A DNA stretch of 64,000 nt, from NCBI RefSeq assembly GCF_021049285.1, contig NZ_CP088017.1, positions 1,375,380 through 1,439,379 on the forward strand. Reading direction: 5' to 3'. Position 1 is the stretch's first letter; each line of letters begins with the position of its first letter. A program made the translations under genes and the position numbers. Below, piece by piece: positions 37,446 to 44,452 of the stretch. This DNA comes from Ruania halotolerans (GTDB taxonomy: Bacteria > Actinomycetota > Actinomycetes > Actinomycetales > Beutenbergiaceae). The notes beneath the pieces were generated by a model. The model saw only the letters and a list, made by a program, of their open reading frames with translations, was not told the origin of the DNA and did no database searches.

Positions 37446-40058
37446 GTGAGAGCTATCCGACGATTCACCGTCCGTACCGTGCTGCCCGACTCGCTCGTGG
37501 CGCTGGACGACCTCGCCTCGAACCTGCGCTGGTCCTGGCATGCACCGACCCGCGAACTCTTCGCCTCGATCGACCCCGGGCGGTGGGACGAGGTCCATGG
37601 TGACCCGGTCCGGTTCCTCGGCGGACTCTCCTCCGATCGATTGGCCGAACTGGCAGCGGACGCCGACTTCGTGGCTCGGCTGAACCGCCTCGCCGATGAT
37701 TTGACCCGGTACCGCACCGAAGACCGGTGGTACCAGAGCGAGGCGCAGCGACGAGCTGCCGCGGGCGAGCCCGCCCTCCCCGCGTCGATCGCCTACTTCT
37801 CCGCTGAATTCGGGATCGCCGCGGCCCTGCCCCAATACTCTGGTGGCCTGGGAATCTTGGCAGGCGACCACCTGAAGAGCGCCTCCGATCTCGGCGCCCC
37901 GATCGTCGGCATCGGGCTGCTCTACGGCGCCGGGTACTTCCGCCAGTCCCTCACCCGGGACGGGTGGCAACACGAGACCTACCCGCTGCTCGACCCGGAC
38001 AATCTCCCACTGACGCTGCTGCGTGAAGGTGACCAGACGCCGTCGCGAATCAGCCTCCCCCTGCCTGGCGGCCGGGTGCTGCATGCACAGATCTGGCGGG
38101 CCGACGTCGGGCGAGTGCCATTGCTTTTGCTCGACTCGAATGTGCCCGAGAACGACGACATCGCACGCCGGGTCACCGACCGCCTCTACGGCGGCACCAG
38201 CGAGCACCGGTTGCACCAGGAACTGCTGCTGGGTATGGGCGGAGTCAAGGCACTCCGGGTGCACTCCCGGCTCACTGGCGCGCCGGCGCCGGAGATCTAC
38301 CACTGCAACGAGGGGCATGCCGGATTCCACGGGATCGAACGGATCCGGGAGCTGATCTCCACCGCCGGGCTGTCGTTCGCGGCCGCTGCCGAGGCCGTGC
38401 GAGCCGCCACGGTGTTCACCACACACACGCCGGTGCCCGCGGGAATTGACCGGTTCGGTGCCGAACTGATCGCCGAGCACTTCGGCGGCGGGAACGAACT
38501 TCCCGGAATCAGTGTGGAGGACGTGCTCGCCCTGGGTCGCGAATCGTACGACGGCGGCGACCCTGCCGTCTTCAACATGGCCGTGATGGGGCTGCGCCAG
38601 GCCAAGAAGGCCAATGGGGTCGCGAAGTTGCACGGGCGGGTCTCCCGCGGGATGTTCGCCCACCTGTGGCCGGGATTCGACACCAGCGAGGTACCGATCA
38701 CGTCGATCACCAATGGCGTACACGGCGACACCTGGACCGATCCGGCGTTCGCGCAGGCGCAGGCCGAGTACTTCGCCGAGGACGAGCTCGCCACGGGTGC
38801 GGGCTGGTACCGGGCCGAAGGCGGGATCGATAACGCCACCCTCTGGGAGCTGCGGCGCCGGATGCGCCAGCGACTGGTGGAGGACGCAAGGGCACGGGTG
38901 CGCAAGTCGTGGCTGAAGCGCGGCGCCTCACCCGCGGAACTCGGCTGGGTGGACGGTGTGCTCGATCCGGACGTGCTCACCATCGGGTTCGCCCGCCGGG
39001 TACCCACCTATAAGCGACTCACCCTGATGCTGCGAGACACCGGACGGCTCCGCGCGCTGTTGACTGATCCTGAGCGGCCGGTGCAAATCGTGGTGGCCGG
39101 AAAGTCCCACCCCGCCGACGAGCAGGGGATCCGCCTCATCCAGAAGCTCGTGCAATTCGCCGACAGCGAGGACGTGCGCGAGCGCATCGTCTTCCTGCCG
39201 AACTACGACATCGAGATGGCGCAGACCCTCTACCCGGGCTGTGACGTGTGGTTGAACAACCCGCTGCGGCCGTTGGAGGCGTGCGGAACGTCCGGGATGA
39301 AGGCCGCACTGAACGGCTCCCTCAACCTGTCCATCCTGGACGGGTGGTGGGACGAGATGTACGACGGCGAGAACGGCTGGGCCATTCCCACCGCCGACGG
39401 TGTGGATGACCCGGACCGCCGCGACGACCTCGAGTCCGCCGCCTTGTACGACCTGCTGGAGAACACCGTGGCACCGCGGTTCTACGACCGCACCGACGGG
39501 TTGCCGGTGCACTGGCTGGAGAACGTGCGGCACACTCTCGCCACACTCGGGCCCAAGGTTCAGGCCACCCGGATGGTGCGCGACTACATCACCGAGTTGT
39601 ACACCCCCACTGCCGAGTTCTCCCGGGCACTGGGCGGTGGCGATGGCGGCGATGGTGCGGACCGATCCGCGGCCGTGGCGCTCGCGGACTGGAAGGCACA
39701 GGTGCATCAGGCGTGGCCGGGCGTGCGGGTGGAGCATGTGGAGTCTGAGGACGTCCACGACGTGGTCAAGGTGGGCGACCACGTGACCATCAAGGCATTC
39801 GTGGCTCTCGGTTCGCTGCAACCGGAGGACGTCGAGGTGCAGGTGAACTACGGCCGGGTCGGTGAGGACGATGAGCTGGACGAGTTCGGCACTGCCGAGC
39901 TGGCCCTGACCGACACCTACGAGGGTGGGCGCCACCAGTTCGCTCGTTCGTTCACGCTCGCCCAGGCCGGCCCCTTCGGCTACGCGGTGCGGATCGTGCC
40001 GCGCCATCCTGGGCTCGCCGGGCCGACGGAGCTCGGGCTGGTGGCCGCCGCTTCCTGA
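37446..40058 (+). CDS. glgP: Glycogen/alpha-glucan phosphorylase
   Basis: PLP-dependent phosphorylase (GT35) releasing glucose-1-phosphate from alpha-glucan; 870 aa, of the actinobacterial type with an N-terminal DUF3417 domain (FTVRTVLPDSLVALDDLASN, LRWSWHAPTRELF). The active-site segment is EACGTSGMKAALNGSLNLS with PLP-lysine Lys619; YHCNEGHAGF and ITNGVHGDTW are also typical. The GTG start is favoured by the -10 box placed for leaderless initiation; an ATG four codons upstream is the alternative. It is divergent from the glgE operon, putting degradation opposite synthesis. Confidence 0.95.
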   Translation: MRAIRRFTVRTVLPDSLVALDDLASNLRWSWHAPTRELFASIDPGRWDEVHGDPVRFLGGLSSDRLAELAADADFVARLNRLADDLTRYRTEDRWYQSEAQRRAAAGEPALPASIAYFSAEFGIAAALPQYSGGLGILAGDHLKSASDLGAPIVGIGLLYGAGYFRQSLTRDGWQHETYPLLDPDNLPLTLLREGDQTPSRISLPLPGGRVLHAQIWRADVGRVPLLLLDSNVPENDDIARRVTDRLYGGTSEHRLHQELLLGMGGVKALRVHSRLTGAPAPEIYHCNEGHAGFHGIERIRELISTAGLSFAAAAEAVRAATVFTTHTPVPAGIDRFGAELIAEHFGGGNELPGISVEDVLALGRESYDGGDPAVFNMAVMGLRQAKKANGVAKLHGRVSRGMFAHLWPGFDTSEVPITSITNGVHGDTWTDPAFAQAQAEYFAEDELATGAGWYRAEGGIDNATLWELRRRMRQRLVEDARARVRKSWLKRGASPAELGWVDGVLDPDVLTIGFARRVPTYKRLTLMLRDTGRLRALLTDPERPVQIVVAGKSHPADEQGIRLIQKLVQFADSEDVRERIVFLPNYDIEMAQTLYPGCDVWLNNPLRPLEACGTSGMKAALNGSLNLSILDGWWDEMYDGENGWAIPTADGVDDPDRRDDLESAALYDLLENTVAPRFYDRTDGLPVHWLENVRHTLATLGPKVQATRMVRDYITELYTPTAEFSRALGGGDGGDGADRSAAVALADWKAQVHQAWPGVRVEHVESEDVHDVVKVGDHVTIKAFVALGSLQPEDVEVQVNYGRVGEDDELDEFGTAELALTDTYEGGRHQFARSFTLAQAGPFGYAVRIVPRHPGLAGPTELGLVAAAS

Positions 40059-40125
40059 GATACATCGTCAACTAATCGGCTCCGCGCTCCTTGGGTGCCG
40101 GGTCCGTCTCACCCCTCTCTCTGGC

Positions 40126-40244
40126 CGCCCGGGGCGGAGATTTGGCCTGACAGTTCTCTGCCCCGGGCGGGATCTGGTACGGATCGGATGATCTGGGCAG
40201 GGTTTTGGTCGCTTTCGGAGGCAAATTCGACCAGAACCCCGCCC
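40126..40244. repeat. Left arm of a diverged ~118-bp inverted repeat flanking the DUF559 gene
   Basis: Begins CGCCCGGGGCGGA and aligns with the reverse complement of 41345-41462 with colinear spacing: start-to-hairpin distance is 69 nt in both. It ends in a hairpin, arms 40195-40211 and 40228-40244 (15 of 17 paired, plus one G-U), which lies 33 nt beyond the DUF559 stop and may end transcription from both sides. Confidence 0.75.
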
Positions 40245-40276
40245 AGGTTCGGTGCGCTTTAGGTGTCGGCGTGGAT

Positions 40277-41221
40277 TCACGCGCCGAGGCGCGCCGTCTC
40301 ACGTACTCCCAGGTCTCGGAACGTTGGACCGAGCACAGCGGCGGCGACGGTGTTCACCAAGGTGCCGGATCGCAAATCCTCGTTGGTGAACCGCAGCATC
40401 GTGTGCCCTCCGAGCAGAACCCTGTTCTGACGCGACCGATCTTGGTACAGCGCAGCCGGTTGGGAATGGACACCGCGGCCATCGATCTCTGCGATCACCC
40501 AGGTGCCGTCGGAACGCTGCCACCCGAGATCGCCACGCGCGATCATGATTCCGTCCTCGTCGTAGAGCTCGACCTGGAGATCGGTCACTGGAATGCCTGC
40601 GTCCATGCAACTCAGACGTGCCCATGTCTCCAGAGGAGATTCTGCTCGACCATCGACGAGGTCGATCCAGGGCCGGACGCGGCGACACCCCGGGCGTTTG
40701 CGGAGCAGCTCGGGCAGGCGAGCGAAGTCTTCCGGTGAGATCTTCTTCAGGAAGAGCGCCGAGTCCAGCACGGCGACCGCATTCTCCCTGTTGAGGCCCA
40801 CCAACGCCTGTGCGAGTGCATCCGGGACGGCCGCTACAGCGTGATTCTCGATCCAGATCACCCCGAATGTCTTACGGTATCGCCGAACCCGGATGCCATC
40901 GACACCTTGGGTGTCTCGTCCCTCTGGAAGGACCACCTCGGCCCCGATGGTCCGAGGTAGACCTGCAATGCCGTGGAGGGCCAGTGCGCTGCATCCGACA
41001 ACGATCGCGTCCGGCCCTGATGCTATTGCTGCGAACCAACCGACTTGAGCGCGCGCGTGCTCTAACGGGTCGCCGTGAACGGGCCGTCGAGCGTCAATGA
41101 CACCCCGCGATCGTCGCAGCCAGGTGCGACGTGCGAGCAGCGTTCGCACTTGTCGGCGGGTCATCCCCTCGGCGAGGCATTGCGACCGTGAGGAGACCGG
41201 CCTGGCGGTCTGCGAGAACAC
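40277..41221 (-). CDS. AbiEi-type N-terminal domain plus DUF559 (Vsr-like) domain protein
   Basis: A 314-aa protein. The N-terminal part (MTRRQVRTLLARRTWLRRSR, RGVIDARRP) is the winged-helix segment seen in AbiEi-type antitoxins and their actinobacterial relatives. The C-terminal part (ESPLETWARLSCMDAGIP, then LGWQRSDGTWVIAEIDGRG, DRSRQNRVLLGGHTMLRFT) is a DUF559 domain related to very-short-patch-repair endonucleases, with the D...E-x-D and later Arg residues in place. No partner toxin is adjacent. The GTG at 41221 has no clear ribosome binding site; an ATG 19 codons later (41164) is possible. Function unproven. Confidence 0.75.
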   Translation of the reverse strand: MFSQTARPVSSRSQCLAEGMTRRQVRTLLARRTWLRRSRGVIDARRPVHGDPLEHARAQVGWFAAIASGPDAIVVGCSALALHGIAGLPRTIGAEVVLPEGRDTQGVDGIRVRRYRKTFGVIWIENHAVAAVPDALAQALVGLNRENAVAVLDSALFLKKISPEDFARLPELLRKRPGCRRVRPWIDLVDGRAESPLETWARLSCMDAGIPVTDLQVELYDEDGIMIARGDLGWQRSDGTWVIAEIDGRGVHSQPAALYQDRSRQNRVLLGGHTMLRFTNEDLRSGTLVNTVAAAVLGPTFRDLGVRETARLGA

Positions 41222-41325
41222 GGAGAGAGAGCGGCACCTGTGACTTCATGGACTCATCGGACCGCATTCACCCTGTCAGCCTCAGCCTGACTACCTGAAC
41301 CTGTGGATAACGGCGTGAATACACA

Positions 41326-41351
41326 GGAGACGACCAGCGTCGATGGCGGAC
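41326..41351. repeat. 26-bp direct repeat, copy 1
   Basis: Starts GGAGACGACCAGCGTCGATG and is identical to 41526-41551, exactly 200 bp away. It overlaps the first bases of the hairpin that begins the right inverted-repeat arm. Confidence 0.9.
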
Positions 41352-41462
41352 TTCTGGTCGCTTCTGAGCGCGAGAGCGACCAGAAGTCCGCCCAACACGA
41401 ACTACCTGACGACAAGTCCGCCCCGGGCAGAGTTCGGTCAGGCCACAAGTCCGCCCCGGGCG
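41345..41462. repeat. Right arm of the ~118-bp inverted repeat flanking the DUF559 gene
   Basis: Contains a perfect 17-bp hairpin (arms 41345-41361 and 41376-41392, 14-nt loop) and two direct copies of ACAAGTCCGCCCCGGGC (41412-41428 and 41445-41461). Read in reverse complement it aligns with 40126-40244, including the hairpin and the GGCCTGAC segment. Confidence 0.75.
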
Positions 41463-41525
41463 ATCAAGCGGGGGTGAACGAGCGGGGGTCAGGTGGGACG
41501 AACGAGCCGGCCACAGGTCGGAGCG

Positions 41526-41551
41526 GGAGACGACCAGCGTCGATGGCGGAC
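41526..41551. repeat. 26-bp direct repeat, copy 2
   Basis: Exact copy of 41326-41351, ending 25 nt downstream of the leftward trpS stop codon. The pair brackets the right inverted-repeat arm. Confidence 0.9.
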
Positions 41552-41576
41552 AGATGCGTGGGTGCGGGGTATCGCG

Positions 41577-42704
41577 TCAGTAGACCATCTGCATGGCTTG
41601 GCGCACCTCATCGAGGGTGGCGCCGGCGATCTCATTGGCACGTTCGTTGCCGCGGCGCAGTACTTCGTCCACGGCGCTCGGGTCGGCCTCAAGTTCGCGG
41701 CGGCGTTCCCGTACTGGCCGCAGGTGCTCGTTCACGGCTTCGGTCACCAGCTTCTTCAGGCCGCCGCCCCCGCCGTCGCCGATCTCAGCGGCGAGTTCCA
41801 CCGGGTCCCGCCCGGTCATCTCGCCGGCGATGAGCAACAGGTTCGACACTTCCGGGCGCCCATCGGGATCGTAGGTGATAGTGCGGTCCGAGTCAGTGAC
41901 TGCTCGTTTGAACTGCTTGGCGGTTTCGTCCTCGGTCATCGCGAGCTCGATCGTGTTGCGCCGCGACTTCGACATCTTCTGCCCGTCCACGCCGAGCACG
42001 TTCGTGGCTTGAGTGAGCAGCGCATCGGGTGATCCGAACACTGAGGCCCCACCGGCATACCGCTCGTTGAACCGCCGGGCGATCACCCGGGTCAGTTCCA
42101 GGTGTGGCAACTGGTCCTTGCCCACTGGCACCAGGTTCCCCTTGCAGAACAGGATGTCCGCCGCCTGGTGCACCGGGTACGTCAGCAGCAGCCCGCTCAT
42201 CGGGCGCCCGCCGCTGGCCTCGAACTCGGCCTTCACCGTCGGGTTGCGACGCAACTCCGAGTCCGTCACCAGGGAGAGGAACGGCAGCATCAGCTGGTTC
42301 AGCGCGGGTACGGCCGAATGCGCGAAGATCGTGGTCTTGGCCGGGTCGATGCCGATGGCCAAATAGTCGGTGACCAGGTCGCGCACCCGCTCGGCGATCG
42401 GGCCGGCGTCGTCACGATCGGTGATCACCTGATAGTCGGCCACCAGGAGCATCGTCTCCACGCCGAGATTCTGCAGCCGCACCCTGTTCAGCAATGTGCC
42501 CAGGTAGTGGCCCAAGTGCAGCCGCCCGGTGGGCCGGTCCCCGGTGAGTACCCGGAACCCGCTCGGGTCGGTGGCCAGCTGGGCCTCGATCTCGGCGCTA
42601 CGCGCCACGGCCGTAGCGAGCGAGCGGTCGACGGTTGCCTCCGTGCTCAACTCTTCGGCATCGGTGGACACGGGCGATTCGGCGGGGGAGACGTCAGAAC
42701 TCAC
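41577..42704 (-). CDS. trpS: Tryptophan-tRNA ligase
   Basis: Class I aminoacyl-tRNA synthetase charging tRNA-Trp. The 375-aa product has the HIGH-type motif PTGRLHLGHYLG and the KMSKS loop DGQKMSKSRRN, with a 40-residue acidic N-terminal extension before the catalytic domain. The GTG start is 6 nt downstream of TAGGAT (42711-42716, minus strand), so the message is probably leaderless. Confidence 0.95.
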   Translation of the reverse strand: MSSDVSPAESPVSTDAEELSTEATVDRSLATAVARSAEIEAQLATDPSGFRVLTGDRPTGRLHLGHYLGTLLNRVRLQNLGVETMLLVADYQVITDRDDAGPIAERVRDLVTDYLAIGIDPAKTTIFAHSAVPALNQLMLPFLSLVTDSELRRNPTVKAEFEASGGRPMSGLLLTYPVHQAADILFCKGNLVPVGKDQLPHLELTRVIARRFNERYAGGASVFGSPDALLTQATNVLGVDGQKMSKSRRNTIELAMTEDETAKQFKRAVTDSDRTITYDPDGRPEVSNLLLIAGEMTGRDPVELAAEIGDGGGGGLKKLVTEAVNEHLRPVRERRRELEADPSAVDEVLRRGNERANEIAGATLDEVRQAMQMVY

Positions 42705-42710
42705 CGGGCC

Positions 42711-42716
42711 ATCCTA
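42711..42716 (-). promoter_or_regulatory. -10 box of trpS (leaderless)
   Basis: TAGGAT on the minus strand ends exactly 6 nt before the trpS GTG. Confidence 0.5.
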
Positions 42717-42748
42717 TGAGCAGATCCCGGCGACGTCGGGTCCGCGCC

Positions 42749-44404
42749 TCAGATCGCTTCCCCGGCCACCTTCCCGCTGAACATGCATCCACTCAGGAAC
42801 GTGCCTTCGAGTGCACGGTGCCCGTGCACGCCCCCACCGCCGAAACCGGCAGCCTCCCCGACGGCGTACAGTCCCGGCAGCACGCTGCCGTCACCACGCA
42901 GGACTCTCGCCTGAGTGTCCGTATGCACCCCGCCGAGCGTCTTGCGGGTGAGTACCCGCAGCCGGACGGCGAGCAACGGCCCGTCTTTTGGATGTGTCAG
43001 CGGCCGCGGGGTCGCTACCCGCATCCGCTTGTCGACGACGTAGCGCCGGGCATGGTGGATCGCCGTCACCTGGGGGTCCTTGCCCAGCCCCGTCACGATC
43101 TCGGAGTCGCGCGCTGCGATCAGCCGGGCGAGCGCGTCGCCGTCGATCTGCTCGCTTCCCACCAGTGCGTTCATCCCATTGGCCAGCTCTGCCGGGGTCT
43201 GCGCCCAGATGAAGTCCGGGGAGTGTTCGGCGAACCGTGCCACGGGACCTACTGCGCCGGGGAGCACCCGCTGGGCGAGCAGGCGCAGGTTCTTCCCGGT
43301 CAGATCGGGGTTCTGGTCGGAGCCGGAGAGCGCGAATTCGGTCTCCATGATCGCCTTGTTCAGGACGAACCACGAGTGCTGGTGGTGATGCACCGTCAGG
43401 TGACGGAGCGCACCGAGGGCGTCGAAGCCGGGGAACAGCGGCGGGGGGAGGCGTTCGCCGTCGGCGTCCAGCCACAGCGAACTCGGGCCGGGCAGGATCC
43501 GGATGCCGTGGCGGCTCCAGATCGGGGTGTGCATCTCGATGCCCTCGGGGTAGTGCCACATCCGGCCGGCGTGTACGCATGCCGCACCCGCCGACTCGGC
43601 CAACGCCAGCCCGCTCCCGTCGGTGCCGTCCGGCACGCCGGAGAGCATCTGGTCCGGCAAGGTCCCGGCCTCGGCGGGCCACGCCTCCCGGACGGCGTTG
43701 TGATCGGCACCGATGCCACCAGTGGCCAGCACCACGGCGCCGGCAGAGAACTCGGCGGTGCCGACCACCTCGCGGCTGGACGGCTCCCCGCGTCCCGCGG
43801 CTGAGGCTGCCAATTGGTCGGACCGCACCCCGGTCACGGCGCCGTCGGTGGTGACCAGTGAGGTGACCCGGTGCCGGAACCGGATATCCAGCAGCCCTTC
43901 CTCGCGTGCCTCTTGCGCTGCGGCGAGGAACGGGGCAAGCACGCCTGGTCCGGTGCCCCAGGTGACGTGGAAGCGCGGCACGGTGTTGCCGTGCCCGCCG
44001 GCGGGATAGCCGCCACGTTCGGCCCACTGCACCAACGGGAACCAGCGAACGCCCAGGCTGTGCAGCCACGGGCGCATGGGACCGGCCGCGAACTCCACGA
44101 ATCGCTGCGCCCAGGCGTATCCCTGCGCATCGGGCCCTTCCCCTCGGTCGGCACCGGCAGTGAAGTTCGCTGCGCCGAGCCAATCGCTGAAGGCGAGTTC
44201 GGCGCTGTCTCGGACACCGAGACGGCGCTGTTCAGCCGAGTTCACCAGGAACAGGCCACCGAAGCTCCAGTGCGCCTGCCCGCCGAGCGAGGCGGCCGGC
44301 TCAGCGTCCAGGACGAGCACCCGTTGCCCACGTCGGGTCAGTTCGGTGGCGGCCACGAGCCCGGCGAGGCCGGCGCCGACGACGATGACGTCAGTGTCAG
44401 TCAT
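42749..44404 (-). CDS. FAD-binding dehydrogenase (fumarate reductase/KstD-like flavoprotein)
   Basis: A 551-aa flavoprotein. The N-terminal dinucleotide-binding motif is VIVVGAGLAGLVAATELTRRG with EPAASLGGQ, and the C-terminal FAD segment is PGLYAVGEAAGFGGGGVHG. It belongs to the succinate dehydrogenase/fumarate reductase/ketosteroid dehydrogenase superfamily; close relatives are annotated only as FAD-binding dehydrogenase and the substrate is unknown. It reads leftward, 44 nt before the trpS start, with its own leaderless-type promoter. Confidence 0.85.
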   Translation of the reverse strand: MTDTDVIVVGAGLAGLVAATELTRRGQRVLVLDAEPAASLGGQAHWSFGGLFLVNSAEQRRLGVRDSAELAFSDWLGAANFTAGADRGEGPDAQGYAWAQRFVEFAAGPMRPWLHSLGVRWFPLVQWAERGGYPAGGHGNTVPRFHVTWGTGPGVLAPFLAAAQEAREEGLLDIRFRHRVTSLVTTDGAVTGVRSDQLAASAAGRGEPSSREVVGTAEFSAGAVVLATGGIGADHNAVREAWPAEAGTLPDQMLSGVPDGTDGSGLALAESAGAACVHAGRMWHYPEGIEMHTPIWSRHGIRILPGPSSLWLDADGERLPPPLFPGFDALGALRHLTVHHHQHSWFVLNKAIMETEFALSGSDQNPDLTGKNLRLLAQRVLPGAVGPVARFAEHSPDFIWAQTPAELANGMNALVGSEQIDGDALARLIAARDSEIVTGLGKDPQVTAIHHARRYVVDKRMRVATPRPLTHPKDGPLLAVRLRVLTRKTLGGVHTDTQARVLRGDGSVLPGLYAVGEAAGFGGGGVHGHRALEGTFLSGCMFSGKVAGEAI

Positions 44405-44410
44405 GCAGGC

Positions 44411-44416
44411 AGCCTA
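44411..44416 (-). promoter_or_regulatory. -10 box of the FAD dehydrogenase gene (leaderless)
   Basis: TAGGCT on the minus strand, ending 6 nt before the ATG at 44404. Confidence 0.45.
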
Positions 44417-44452
44417 TCGGGCGTCCCTCTCGCCGCTCAGGTGTCCAGGAGA

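Larger units (their letters stand above)
41222..41576. other. Gene-free region between the DUF559 gene and trpS
   Basis: 355 bp holding the right inverted-repeat arm (41345-41462) and the two 26-bp direct repeats. No reading frame here looks like a gene. Confidence 0.6.

Noticed and set aside
36103-37449. 448-codon plus-strand open frame opposite glgE
   Set aside because: GlgE motifs lie throughout the minus strand here; the frame is a shadow.
40068-40302. Small minus-strand frames downstream of the DUF559 gene
   Set aside because: They coincide with the inverted-repeat arm and have no coding features.
40277-41221. Complete AbiE toxin-antitoxin system
   Set aside because: Only an AbiEi-like/DUF559 protein is present; no AbiEii nucleotidyltransferase gene is adjacent.
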